DNA of 64,000 nucleotides from Pisolithus tinctorius (GCA_024663395.1 JANFAH010000060.1:186001-250000); one strand, 5' to 3'. Shown: positions 24,090 through 35,535, counted from the first letter of the stretch. Translations and numbers: made by a program. The notes: a model not told the origin generated them from the sequence alone.

Positions 24090-25404
24090 CCGGCCCCCGA
24101 GGAGATCGACATCGCCAGCGCACCCGTAGAAACTTTGCTTGTCAAGCTTGCCGCTAGCGAGTGGCCGTCATTTAGTGTCACCACTGCATTCTATAAGGTT
24201 CTCACCAACTTGTAGTTGTCTCGCCCATCCGAACCCGATGCAGAGCATTTACCCTCCCTTAGGTCAATTACTTGACAAAAATATTTGTCGAGCGTGCTTT
24301 GGCTCGTGCCACTGAGCTTGACCAGTACTTGAAGAAAAGCGCAAAAGTTACTGGTCTGCTACGTGGCTTGCCTATTTCCCTCGAAAGACCAATTGTGTAT
24401 CAAGGGGCTGGAGACAACCATGGGATATGTATCTTGGATTGAGAAGGATGTGGACAACAGTGCAGTTCTTGTCGATATCCTATGCGACTGTGGAGCAGCT
24501 GTCCCGTTCGTAGGCACGAATGTGCCTCAAACACAGATGACAAGTTACTATGGGTGTATTCTACGGCTTGTCACCTTTTACTGGTGGGGAGAAAAATTTA
24601 ACAATATACGCGGTAGAACAAGTAATTCGCACAAGCGGTTTGTGACGTCTGGCGGTTCTTCCGGTGGCGAGGTAATTCCCTCGCTCCTAGGCTTACCTCT
24701 GACCCTCGCATTGCAGTTCCATTCGCATTTCGGCTCCTTTTTGCGGTGTCTATGGCCTGCAACCTTCCTACGACCGTGTCCCATATGGTGGTGCAGTGAG
24801 TTCCATGGAAGGCTAGAATTCGATTCTGTCCGACCATGGTTAGGAGACCCACTCGCAGTGCGCGAGCACCGGAATCATGAGAAGTACAAGTTGGCAAATC
24901 ACGGACATGGCAAGGACCTTTGCTTTGCAGTCATGTGGGATGATGAAGTAGTCATCCACCTGTCAAGAGAGCACTTGAAATGACGAAGGCGACGTAATCC
25001 TTTTTCCTGTCTCAGGTCGCTTTCTCCTAATTATTTCGGTTGTAGGGTGGATGCCCTTCAAGTACCGGGGGCTGTCTGAAGCTGTCATACGTGCGCCGTC
25101 TTAGTGTCTGTCGGTTACCTCCGAATCTGAAGCACTTCTTCGGTTCAATATTCGGCGTTCAGGCGTCGTAGAAGACTTTGCGGTCGCTACGTCGGCTACT
25201 AGGGAGCTCCTCATCCACATGATGTTACGTTTTACCGCTGTTCCTGAAACAGAGTGGAATGACGGCTCATCAACTCTGGCAAGTTCAGTGTCAGCTTTCA
25301 GTTACATTGATTACGCCTCAATGTGCAGCGTGTTGGATTACACTTCCTCGGTCACAAGTACCGACCTGGACTTGGACGCAAAGCGGCTTCCCCATCACGT
25401 ATAG
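24090..25404 (+). pseudogene. Fungal amidase (amidase-signature family) relic
   Basis: Scattered frames spell a fungal acetamidase-type enzyme, but the reading frame is destroyed. Recognisable pieces in order: APVETLLVKLAASEW, LTKIFVERALARATELDQYL, GLRGLPIS-like text, KGLETTMGYVSWIEKD, AAVPFVGTNVPQT, the signature serine region TSGGSSGGE, PSYDRVPYGGAVSSMEG, LGDPLAVRE, GKDLCFAVMWDDEVV, and near the end MCSVLDYTSS. Damage seen: one extra base near 24,384 shifts the frame inside the LPISLKDQ motif. The nucleotide-binding-like exon after SGGE is scrambled. A glutamine codon became TAG directly after SSMEG near 24,815. About 20 residues are missing before LGDPLAV. Another frameshift lies near 24,955. 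Introns cannot repair these. No function is expected. Confidence 0.88.
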
Positions 25405-25625
25405 ACACTTTTAGACTAAGAAATACAATCATGTTTGTGCCCCTCTGCTGGGCATCCCCCTCGTATAATCGTTCGAATTTATGTTTGCATAGGTAAGTCG
25501 CAAACGTCCCAAAACGCCCCCGTTTGCTTGTAGCTAGGCAGAAATTGTGAGTTCCGCTCTCAAAGGGTGAATGAAATTTGTGGTTTTATGTTACATATCG
25601 ATACGAACATGGATATGAGTGGGGA

Positions 25626-27354
25626 CTAAAGTTTGGATAAAGGCAATGCCTCGTTGATAAAAATCCCTGCAGCTCCCATGCCGCTGCCTACACACATGGA
25701 TGTACACAATACCTTTTCGTGCCTCCTGCGTAGTTCTGCGAGGCCAGTGACTACTTGTCGCACGCCCGCTAGGATGAAAGAAACATGAGTGAGAGTTGTA
25801 TTGCAACGACGAGAAACACACTCATTCCGAGAGGATGCGACAGGGCAATAGCACCGCCACTAGGTAAGAGTCAAATGGGTGACTCGGAAGCCACGCAATC
25901 TAGCTTACTTTGGATTGATCTTGTCCATAGGAATGTTAAGTTCTTCTACGCAATATGCAAATTGTGACGCGAATGCTTCGTTGATCTACGGACAGTCAGC
26001 GTAAGGAAACAAGACGCTAAGATACCACCTACCTCATAAACGTTGATATCCTCTTTGGAAAGACCGAACTGAGCCAAAACTTTGGGTATAGCCACTATCG
26101 GGCCGATACCCATGTGTCTCGGTTCGACACCTATGCTATGTGATTAGCATCACCTGCACGACTCAGATGCTTACGTACCGACAACAGCGCTCCCAACCCA
26201 TTTCCCGACGATGTCCATTCCCTCTCGTTGTGCACGCTCCCTTGTGGTAAGGATGCAAATTGCAGCCCCGTCGCCAATACCGCTTGCATTACCAGCGGTT
26301 GTAGACCCCTCGCCCCAGTCAGGAAAGACCGGCTTTAGAGCAGACAGGCCTTCCACCGTCACTCCAGGACGGATTGTATCGTCGACTGAGATAACGCTAC
26401 CCCGAACCTCGATTGGTAAGATTTCTTCGGAAAATATGCCATTCGCAAGGGCCTGTTTCAAGGAGCTTGCATATATACCGGGGTTCGAGGCTTAGATACA
26501 TACCTGGCTGGCTCGCGTGTGCGAAATCAATGCATACCTGTCCTGTTTCTCTCGGGAAACGCGGTACGTCTGAGCGACCATCTCGGCGGTCCACCCCATG
26601 GGCTACAGAGCATTCTGCAAGTAATTTATCGCATACGGATTGAAAGAAGTTACCTGAATGCAATCATGAGCTTGGTGATTCTTGTCTACTGCCTCAGATA
26701 TCAAAGGGGTGGGACGAGGACTGTGCCAACGTGTTGGAATGCACGGAAAGGACGAGCAGATCTTAAAAAACAGGCTCGACGTACTTCAGCGTCATATTTT
26801 CAACGCCGACTGCAAAGCCGAGCGATATTTCGCGAGACTGAATAGCTTGCGCGATGTATCGAATGGCCATGAGTCCAGATGAGCACAATCTGTTTAGAGC
26901 CGTGATGGGCACATGGTGTGGTATACCAGCAGCTAATGCAGCCGCTCTCGATGCATAGGCAGGGGAGGGTGGATGACATGTACCTTGGAGAGGGTAGTGA
27001 GTACAAGAACACCCCGATAGTGATTGCGTAGCCGTTACCGACGCAAATGTCGTCTATTTTACTGGGATCCAACTTAGTCTTCTCGAGCGCGGCCTAGGGG
27101 GAACTAGTAAGCCGAATGCTCGAGCGGTGGGAGCGCCGAACACGCCTTGAACATGGCCTGCATCATTTCGTCCACGGGAACATCTTTGAATTGGCCTTTC
27201 TTCGCCCTCCCCATCGCCGTACGCTTCGCAAACGTTATGACAACATCGTCGGGATGTTTCTCGAGAATCGCGGGCAGCCCTTTGGCAGCTCGCGTAGACA
27301 TGTTGCGCATGGTCAGTGAAGCGAGGCCAAGGCGAAGCGGGGGAGCGGGAAGCA
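25626..27354 (-). CDS. 3-ketoacyl-CoA thiolase with a C-terminal SKL peroxisomal signal
   Basis: Thiolase performs the last step of fatty-acid beta-oxidation, splitting 3-ketoacyl-CoA to acetyl-CoA and a shortened acyl-CoA. The frame looks broken at first, but about nine short introns restore it. Landmarks: DDVVITFAKRTAMGRAKKG, DPSKIDDICVGTCHPPSP, the active-site cysteine in TALNRLCSSGLMAIRYIAQA, VGVENMTLN, PMGWTAEMVAQTYRVSREKQ, LPIEVRGSVISVDDTIRPGV, GNASGIGDGAA, VEPRHMGIGPIVAIPKVLAQ, YEINEAFASQFAYC, NPNGGAIALSHPLGMTG and CTSMCVGSGMGAAGIF. The last three residues are SKL, a type 1 peroxisomal signal. Exon 1 ends at a GC-type donor. The start at 27354 gives a basic leader; MRNMSTRAAKG at 27312 is the alternative. 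Confidence 0.88.
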
Positions 27355-27596
27355 TGACGAAGTAGACAAGGGGCAAGACTGACGCCGTAGGGGCGCCTCT
27401 GAGTCGTACTATGCTACCACACCACAACACAGTATATTAAATGTGCTCTAGCTGGCCGTTGCATGGTGCGGCCAGAATTACAAAGTGCAGGTACTGAAGT
27501 ACGCTACTCACGGAGCAGGAGAACGAACGCGTAGAGGTAGCTGGGTAGCAGGGGTCGGTCACCGATCCACTGTGTCTGCTGCTGGAATGACATACT

Positions 27597-27952
27597 TCAG
27601 CTCCGTCGTTCCTTCTTAGACTCCCGTCTGAGTTGTGAGATGATGCTGTCGTAGCAGCTTCTGCACGCGTGGTGGGCAAGTTTGGGTTGTCCGCAGCCGG
27701 GGCAATGGACGATGTCTGGCAGAGGGATAAGTAAGGAATGTATACGACGTGCAAAGACTGACTCAGTTTGTCTTTGAGACCCTTGTGCGCACTGCGCATG
27801 GCTTTGCGCGAGTGGGACACTTTTTTCTTGGGGACAGCGAGCACGATGGGCGGGAGTAATTCCCATAATGACTGGAGAGTAGGCAAGGCCAAACTGAGGG
27901 AGAACGTCCGCCATGGGGACTGGAGGGCCCGGGGAAGTGCTATGGAGGTCAT
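27597..27952 (-). CDS. MRPL32: Mitochondrial large-subunit ribosomal protein bL32m
   Basis: bL32m is a small zinc-binding protein of the mitochondrial 54S ribosomal subunit. The ATG at 27952 begins a hydrophobic, basic targeting region (MTSIALPRALQSPWRTFSLS). It ends at the conserved mature start AVPKKKVSHSRKAMRSAHKG. A short intron follows LKDKL. The last exon carries the zinc ribbon HCPGCGQPKLAHHACRSCY with its four cysteines, and ends ESKKERRS. In yeast the precursor is cleaved before this conserved start by the m-AAA protease; the same arrangement is likely here. The gene faces NDUFA5 across 63 bp. Confidence 0.93.
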
Positions 27953-28015
27953 GGCTGGAAGGAGTCTCCAGCGCAAGTTTTTTTGGCGTGACCACCCTTT
28001 CGCCTCCGAACGACC

Positions 28016-28468
28016 ATGTTCAGACTCACGCGTCCGTTGCTACAACAAGCCCTCAAGAAAACTACTGGAATCACGGGTCTCGCAGTACACCCAAACCCCC
28101 TTCCAGAACTCGTCCGAACCTATGAATCCACCCTTTCCGTCCTCTCTACCATCCCCCAGACTTCTGTCTACAGACAGAGTGCAGAGGCACTCACGAAACA
28201 CAAGCTCGACATCGTCAAGGGTGCCAATGGAGATGTAGCCTCCGTAGAAAGACGGCTGGACGAGGGGCAAATTGAGGAGTCATTAGATATTGCACAGGAC
28301 GAGTTGAGGGTAGCAGAGAACATGCTGGAGTGGAAAGCGTCAGTCCGGTCTTTCTCGGCGGTGCAAGATCATCTCTGACAGCGATACTCTAGGTGGGAAC
28401 CGCTGGAGGAGCGACCCCCAGCTGGCCAGTGGGAGTATTTCGGGAACACATCCAACCCAGCGTCGTGA
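28016..28468 (+). CDS. Mitochondrial complex I subunit NDUFA5
   Basis: NDUFA5 (29.9-kDa subunit in Neurospora) is an accessory subunit on the matrix arm of NADH:ubiquinone oxidoreductase. Exon 1 (ATG at 28016) encodes FRLTRPLLQQALKKTTGITG, then LAVHPNPLPELVRTYESTL, LSTIPQTSVYRQSAEALTKH and EESLDIAQDELRVAENMLEW. A 62-nt intron leads to the terminal exon (WEPLEERPPAGQWEYFG). These match the family motifs GL.VHPNPLP, IP..S.YR and PPPGQW.YF. At about 129 residues it has the length of animal NDUFA5 rather than the longer Neurospora form. It shares a 63-bp promoter with MRPL32. Confidence 0.93.
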
Positions 28469-29001
28469 AGGGTCCCTCAGGCAGTGTCTACATAAACGCA
28501 GATGCTCATTGCTGGATAATGTACAGCGCCTCTTCTGCAATGCTACTGTCATCTGGTTGCGTCTACTAGCGCCAGACGTGAAACTGCGCTGAGGGTGCTC
28601 TCAGCTCCGGAGGAAATTCTCGCAAACGTCTGCGCGTCAGCAAGACTAGTAAGTGGGCTGGGAGAGAAAAAAAAAAAAGAGGTTTGGCAACGGGGAGGTT
28701 TATATGACTCTCGGATATGACCGGAAGCACACTGATTCGTCAAGAGTAGTCGTTGCATGCAGGTGAATATAACATGGGTCACAAGAGAACCATACAGACA
28801 AGCGATCATATGAAGGTGGATCGAAAGTAAGTAGCACACGCGATATGATGTATATGACACAGGTAGATTTTCGCTTGGAATAAGAGGAACCAGTGAGAGA
28901 ATATCTTGTTTGGCGCAACCAGACCGTTCTCCACGACCAGATACAAGGGTGAGAAGGTATGAAGGGAGGGGACATGGTGCCCGATGCCTTGTTCCTACTT
29001 T
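28469..29001. other. Convergent intergenic region
   Basis: About 530 bp between the NDUFA5 stop and the stop of the Stm1-like gene. It contains a pure A run at 28667-28678 and only short random frames. I read it as two 3' untranslated regions. Confidence 0.45.
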
Positions 29002-30305
29002 CTACGAGAGCGCGGGGAAGGCTCTCTCGTCATCCACATTGACACCAGTGGATGCGGTATTGCCACTGAATCCACCACGGCCTCGGCCACGTCCGCCCCG
29101 GCCACGACCCCGGTCGCCTCTGTCGCCTCCGCGACCACGCGTTCCGCGTGATGGACGGTCGAAACGGGCCTCGATTTCGATGAAGACTTTTTCCTTCTTC
29201 TCGGTGCGGGACTTGGCTGTATTCCTGGTCTGCGAAAAGAGTGAGAAACTGCGCAAGTCGAGATAGAAGCGGGTGAGTAACCTTTCCAGCGAAGTACGCG
29301 TCGCCTTCGCCTTTCTCGAGGCGGGTGGCACCATCCCAGATACGGTCGTCGGAACCTTCGTTGGCCTTGCGAGACTCGAGTTTCGGTAGCAGGCTGGATT
29401 CCTTCTCCTTTTGCTGGGCGAGGTACTGGTCGAGGGTGAGGGTGTTGTCCTCTTCTTCCTCCCTGTCGCGACGACGACTTTCGGTTTTGCCGGCTTCGGC
29501 TTCACCTTCACCGTTGACTGGAGCGGGTGCTGAAGCGTCGGCGGGACTTGCACCCCAAGCATCATCGACAGCAGCACCACCGGCCCAGTTGTTGGTGTCG
29601 CCTGTCGCATCGGCAGCGCCTTCACCGCCGACACCAGCCCAGTCGTTCACGTTGCCCGCCGCATCGGCAGACTCTGCGGCGGCGTCGTTGGTGGCAGCCT
29701 CCTCTACCTTGAGTTCGGTAGAGCCATCGTCACCGCCCCAGGACTGATGGACTTTCTTTTCAGAGTCGCTAGAGTTCGTGCAGATAAGGAGGAAGGGTTG
29801 TGAGCGTTTATATCGACTTACGTCTTGCCCGTGCCGCTATGTCTGTCGAAGGCCCGTCCTCTTCCGCCACCACGGTTGCCACGACCTCTCCCCCTGCCTT
29901 CCCTGCGTTCGCCGTCGACTGAATTACACCCAAGGTTGATCAAGGGGTGAGATGGATGGATGGGCATGAAAGTGATAGTGGCTTACATCGACGCCTGTTA
30001 GACTCTGCACCGGCTGCGGGTTCCTCCGCAGTGGTAGTATCGCGATTGGTGTCGGTGTTTTTGTTGGCACCACCGCCTCTGTTGTAGTAGCGACCGCCGC
30101 GAGAAGCGGGGCCACCCCTGCCGCGCTGGTTGCCCTTGGAGGATTTGGATGTGGGTTGAGCGGGGACGGGGGCAGGGTCAGCAGCAGGGGCTGGGCTGGA
30201 AGGGCGGGATGACTCCTCTGAGGAGGGAGGTGAGGACACCAAAGGGAGACACGAGACAAGCTCACCGTCCAGGACAGAGAAAGGGTTTTTCGAGGCCACC
30301 GACAT
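29002..30305 (-). CDS. Stm1/SERBP1-type ribosome- and RNA-binding protein (HABP4_PAI-RBP1 family)
   Basis: Stm1 and SERBP1 bind idle 80S ribosomes and block the mRNA channel. The ATG at 30305 starts MSVASKNPFSVLDGE, the conserved NPF.LL-type opening. RGG-rich stretches follow (GRGGPASRGGRYYNRGGG). After introns come SGTGKT and the DSEKKVHQSWGGDDG segment, which resembles the family's glycine-lysine-rich core. Then comes the acidic stretch with NDWAGVGG and LTLDQYLAQQKEK. The final exon has TRNTAKSRTEKKEKVFIEIE, a long RGG run and the terminal DDERAFPALS, close to the family ending DFPAL. At least four exons are present. It shares a 550-bp upstream region with the Spp1-like gene. Confidence 0.9.
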
Positions 30306-30851
30306 GGTTTGGCGGGGCCTTTTCAGCGATCAGTCGGACGTGACTTGAGGGTGATCTGTGAAAGACGGATGCTCACAGTTGTCGAGGAGGAAAAAAGGGA
30401 ATGGGACGATCAGGCTGGGGTGCCAGGGGGTCTCTGCAAGCCACACCCACTGGCTGTACAGTTCCATCTATAAAAGGAAGCCCGGGTGTCGGCCGCTCTC
30501 TCCAACGCATTTTACACAGGTGAGCTCGTCGTCGCCGTCGTTGCCGTTGTCGAGGAGGAGACTGACGGGTATCAGCCTGCAAAAAGCATCTCGATGACGA
30601 GTCGCTCGCCTGGAGCAATGCAGGAGTGGAGTGAGTCGAGGACCTTGAGACCGTCTAGTCGGGCTGGAGATGGACGTCGATTCGACGGGACGTGGGTGCG
30701 ACGTCGTCCGTCGTTGCGGATGGCTGTTCGTGGCTGCCGTGTGGACGGGGTCGCAATGTCCTGTTGTACATACTGTAATGCACCAATTTGACTACGAGCG
30801 CCAATTCGATTTGTGATTTCTCTGTATCATATGTTACTTGTCCCATCGACG
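30306..30851. promoter_or_regulatory. Divergent promoter region of the Stm1-like and Spp1-like genes
   Basis: About 550 bp between start codons. A TATA-like sequence (TATAAAAG) occurs near 30470, oriented for forward transcription. No coding frame on either strand looks real here. Confidence 0.4.
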
Positions 30852-33800
30852 ATGTCCCCGCAACGGATGGCCATCGCATCGCTGCTCTGTCCAGACGACC
30901 AGCCCGGTCCTGCGCACGAGCCAGGCCGTGTGAGACACCCAGAGAAACCACGCACGATCGATGCCCTTCTCCACCCCGCCCCGGTGCCGGCCTCCACTCA
31001 GCCCCACCCAATGATAGTGACGGCGACCACGACCACGACGACAATGGCGGCGGGGGCGGTGCTTTCCACGCCGGGCACGTCTCCCTCCCAGCACCGAGCC
31101 ATGTCCTCGTCGTTCTCCTACTCGCCGACCGACTCCATCAGACACCCGTTCCCCTCTCCCCGCTACTCCCCGCTCCACTCCACCCGCACGCCCTTCGCCG
31201 GTCTGCAGGCACTCGTCCATGTTGCCTCTGAAGAACACCGTCGCATCAGCACCCTCGACAGAGAGCGAGAACACCCCGATTCTCGTCTGCATTACCACCA
31301 CAACTACAACTACCCGAGACACCCCGACATCGACTACCACCACCGCCCTAACAAGCGCCTCCGCGTGTCCCGTTCCGCTTCTCCATCCCGCCCCCCATCC
31401 CCCAACCCAGACACACTCCCCTCCACTCCTCCTCCACCGTTCCAATCCGAGCAACACGCTGCACGCGGTCGCTCGGCTAGCGGGAGCTCACAACACAGAC
31501 AACCACCACCAGACTCGCAATACTCCCGTTCTTACGTCCACCTCGTGCATCCCACCAGCCGTGTGCCGCACCCGAGCACATTCTCCCTACCCGTGTCACA
31601 CTCCCAACACTCGCCTCTCCTGCCTTCCCCTCCCATACACCTCTCCCACACCCTTCCATCGCCATCGCGCCATCCGCCACTGCACTCGTTACTGCCACAA
31701 CCACAATCACCTCCCCAGTCGACACGCCCTCCTCCCTTCTCTGGCTCAGCCTTCACCAGCACCACCAGCGTACCGAGAATGGTTGGGGGTATCTCGCTGC
31801 TAAGAGAGGACGTGTCGCCCCCCAGATTCGAGACATCGCGACACAGGACGGACCCTCCATACTTGCGAGTGCAAGAACATCTGCCGGTGCAGTCCCCTAT
31901 CCCACGACTACCAGCAGCAGCATGGGATGTCCGACAGGACACCCCACCGAGCGAAGTAATCCTCTCCAGTAATCGGGAGAACAAGTCAGAACTCCAACAA
32001 CCTCAATCATCCTTTCCGGTCGTTCCCCTGCCCTCGCAGTTCTCTGAATTCGAGTCGTACACCCCCGTCGGGCTACACCTACAACCTGGTTCTCCGCCTG
32101 TGAGCAAGACTAGCAATCCTCTAATGCAACAGCAATCGGTGCAAGACACACACCCCACAGAGCAGATCTTCTCGTTACCACTTGCGCGTACGGACAACCC
32201 TGAGGTCTATATCGAGGCACAGTCTTTTGCTGACAGCAGGGATGCACAGGAAGACGGCAGCTCAGTGGATCAATCTACAGCAAAGACTTGGTTTGCACAG
32301 CGTGGGCCTACTCCACGTCCAGGATCGCCTAGCCGTACGCCGTCTTCACTACCAGAGCGGTATCTGGCGGGGGATACCCCATCGCCGGTGGAAATCCTAG
32401 CAACGCCTCCACCCGTATCTCCCGCCCCACCTCCTCGGGGAAGTCCTCCAGTTGCGTCGGTACCTGCGTCCCCGCACTCGGAAAGAGTAGCACCAGAGCA
32501 CACACATTCTTATATGACATCACCCCGTCCAACACCATCTCCGCCACCGCATGCCGTTCAGCGCGAGGCACGCCAGGGAATTGACAGTGGACGTACACAA
32601 GCTCCCGAGCCTGAAAACGAACCTTCGCACGCTCTTGCACCTACGAAAAACGAAAAGGTAGAAGAGGAACTTGCAGATCTTCTCCCCGAGCCGATGGCAG
32701 TCGATGATTCCACTCGGAAACCGGCACTGCCGTTGGAACTTGTGCTAGAAGGAGATGCACCAGTGATGCCAGTCGTTTCACCAGCAATTCAGCACTCGGA
32801 ACCCGAGTTGGGTCTCAAGCTCGAGGGCGAAGGAGGCGATTTCCATGTCACAGAGCCTGCAGCGAGCAGGGATAGCTCTGCGACACCATCCACATGCATC
32901 AAAGCAGAGGTACACCCCGAAGCGGACAATGTCGACACTTTCCTACCCATCTCATCTCCGCCCGAGGTGGACTGTAAATCTGCACGAAAGTTTGAAGGCA
33001 GTCACGACATAGTTGGCATGGACGTCGACGTCGACGAGGAACTTCTGAGCCTTATCGAAGATCGGCCTCCTATACGCCGTGTGCAACCTCGTAGTGCCAG
33101 CGCACAGGCGCCAAGGGTCGGCGAAGAATCAGAGCAAGGGCCAGCCGTCTCGCGGGCCTCGGCAACCGTCACGGATGAAGAACCCGAACCGGACTCAGCG
33201 CTGCCCCCTATTCAACGCACGAAGAAAGGCGCTTCCACGACTGCGGCTAAGAAGAAAAAGCAGGAAACTGCCAGCAAGGTACGTCTCTTCTTTTTCAGCT
33301 AATGTCCGAATCAAATATTGAATTTCGTTCCAACTGGGTTGTAGCCTCCGACCAAGGCTAAGCAACCTCAGAAATCTCGGGCGAAACCTGCTGCGAAAAC
33401 GAGGGCGAAACTCGGGGTTGAAGAACCCAAGGACGCCTGCAAGAGTATCCTCAAACCTGCTGGTGCAGGTGCTAGGTCACGTTCCACGTCTGTTATGCCA
33501 GCCAACGATTCCAAAGAAGACAATGCACCAGAGGGCGAAGTAGAAGAGAGTGATAAAGAAGACGACAAGTTGTACTGTGTATGCAAGACCAGATATAACG
33601 AGGATCGGGTGATGATTGCGTGCGATAGGTATGTGGCTGAATCACACTTGTCTTGGCTGAATATACCGACGCGGTCATGCAGATGCGATGAGTGGTATCA
33701 TACACAGTGCGTCAATATGCCTGATCTCGAGATCGACTTAGTCGATCAATTCACTTGCCCGCCGTGCGTCAAGAGTGGGTTTTGGACTGTGTCTCGGATC

Positions 33801-34738
33801 CCCGCTTTACTAACATTTGCCTACAGAAAATCCAGAGCTCCGTACAACTTGGAAGCGACGGTGTCTATATGGTCTTCGACACGAAAATCCTTCCTCACCA
33901 AGCGCATGCCACAAACCCGCCCGCGGCGCCTTTTCTAAGTATTGCTCAGATGAGTGCGGTAAAAAGTACATGGAAATGCATATTTCAAAATGGGAATCCA
34001 ACGGTGGCAATCGAGATGCACTTTGGGAGGAGGTCAAGCACGCAGAAAAACGGGAGGGCGTAGTTGTCCGCCTAGACGAAAACATTGGGAGAACGTCAGC
34101 TGGCGGTGAAGTTCACGTTAACGGCACCCGAGAAAGCCTTCCCGAGGTACCTTCCAAATGCAGAGTTGAATGGGAAATCGGTCGGTTGAATGCACGTCTT
34201 GAGGAGGTTGTGAAGCAGAGGGAAGTAGTCAAACTTGAGATGGATATGGTACTGTGGCGAGAAAAGCTTGTCAACCTGGCTGCCCAACGTGCTGCGAAAA
34301 TGGACGAATGCGGTTGGGACCAGAGGCTTTGCTTCGGAAAAGAGGAGTGGACAGATTTTGGAGCGGAAGTGCTAGACAGCTACGAGGAGAAAACGGAACA
34401 TGGGAATGACACTATGCATGTCGACGACACATCATCTAACCATGGAGAATGGTGGTGCGTCGGTAAAAAGAAATGCGAGCGCCATGCTGGGTAAGTTCTG
34501 CTGGGATAGTTTGTGTTGTATGATTGACTTTGTGGTCAGATGGCAGAAACTCCGAATGGCGGAGGTCTCTTTCGATAAAGAGACGAAAGAAGGGGTACTT
34601 GTCAAACTGACAACCTGTGAACGCGAGATACGCAAACGCATCGAAGATATCCTGTACCCCCGAGCTCATAGCACATCTCAGAAAGCACTTGTCCCGCTAA
34701 GCCCGGGACTTCGCCTCAACGGAACCCATAACTCCTAA
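30852..34738 (+). CDS. SPP1: PHD-finger subunit of the Set1/COMPASS H3K4 methylase, Spp1/CXXC1-like
   Basis: Spp1/CXXC1 reads H3K4 methylation and supports Set1. The first exon encodes about 810 residues of disordered Pro/Ser/His-rich sequence, far longer than in yeast Spp1. Later exons carry a Lys-rich segment and then the PHD finger: LYCVCKTRYNEDRVMIACDR, CDEWYHTQCVNMP, FTCPPCV, with its cysteine/histidine zinc ligands. A second Cys-rich stretch follows (KRRCLYGL, KYCSDECGKKYM). Next is a coiled region, then CERHAGWQKLRMAEVSFDKE, the C-terminal Spp1/CXXC1 signature, with ERHAG completing across an intron. At least five introns. Start: ATG 30852 (MSPQRMAIASLL); ATG 30831 in the same frame is possible. 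The long reverse frames under exon 1 are shadows of its low complexity. Confidence 0.88.
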
Positions 34739-34939
34739 TCGGGCGAAACAACGACCGCGTCTGCATCCATAACTATTCTTCGTACACGCTTTGCCTCTCG
34801 ACCTTGTCACTTCCTTTTTATTCCCTGCGCATAGCCTACCTAGAATCGAGTGAACTCTGCTTCGCAAATGTCGTGAGCAGCCATGGATACAAATGCATCT
34901 CTGAGGATAAAAATGAAGTGATACAACTGTTGCGTGTTG

Positions 34940-35535
34940 TCAATAACCATCACCCTCCCCTCCTTCCTTGCAAAACCCCTTTTGTTCATACAACACCCTA
35001 GCCTTGAAATCTTCTCGACCTTTCCTATCAGCAATGTCCATTTTATGATATGGATCGAGCACATTATAATCAACCTGTCGTAATGGGATGTCGTCCTCCT
35101 GATCGAGGTCCTGGTGGGGATGTATGAAAGAGAGACGGCGATGACAGAGGGCCTGCAGAAACATACAATTTCACCCAACAGCACCACGTTCTCACCCCTA
35201 ATCAAAAATAGGCCGTGCCAGTGTTCGGCAAATGCATTACCGTGGTATATTCGCTCTACAGTATCTTCGAGAACCAGATTTGCTGTGTGAACAGCCTGTT
35301 GGAACGTAAAATCATAGACGACGAAAGGCGCGTACGCACCGAACTGATCATAGGAGCGCAATACACCATGTAATTTTCGACCGTCTCGAAGAACCACAAG
35401 CATCTTTCCTAAGCCAGGGCACAGTGAAACAAAAAACATAGATGACTCGGGGCGAATGAATGACAGGTGGTCAGACGTACTGTCCACGCAATCTACTAAG
35501 GCTCCAGAAGTAGTGAATGGGATCAACGAATCCAT
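34940..35535 (-). CDS. LSM1: LSM1, cytoplasmic mRNA-decay Lsm ring subunit
   Basis: Lsm1 heads the Lsm1-7 ring that binds deadenylated mRNA and promotes decapping in P-bodies. The ATG at 35535 encodes [19 protein letters not shown] splice then gives [20 protein letters not shown] (Sm1 motif), [18 protein letters not shown] and [16 protein letters not shown] (Sm2 motif with the RG pair). The last exon has [14 protein letters not shown] and ends EGGEGDGY. Three introns are needed; the one after YDQF is placed so that ANLVLED follows directly, as in other LSM1 proteins. The upstream boundary is the tRNA gene 160 bp away. Confidence 0.94.

Noticed and set aside
25626..27354. Thiolase as a second pseudogene beside the amidase relic
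   Set aside because: The open frames are short and look broken, but short introns restore every conserved block in one frame up to the stop.
29325..29747. Forward 140-codon frame inside the Stm1-like gene
   Set aside because: It is antisense to a Glu/Asp/Ala-rich exon; its Ser/Ala/Pro composition is the expected shadow.
30834..31984. Long reverse frames (207 and 150 codons) under the Spp1-like gene
   Set aside because: They are shadows of the repetitive Pro/Ser/His codons of the forward exon.
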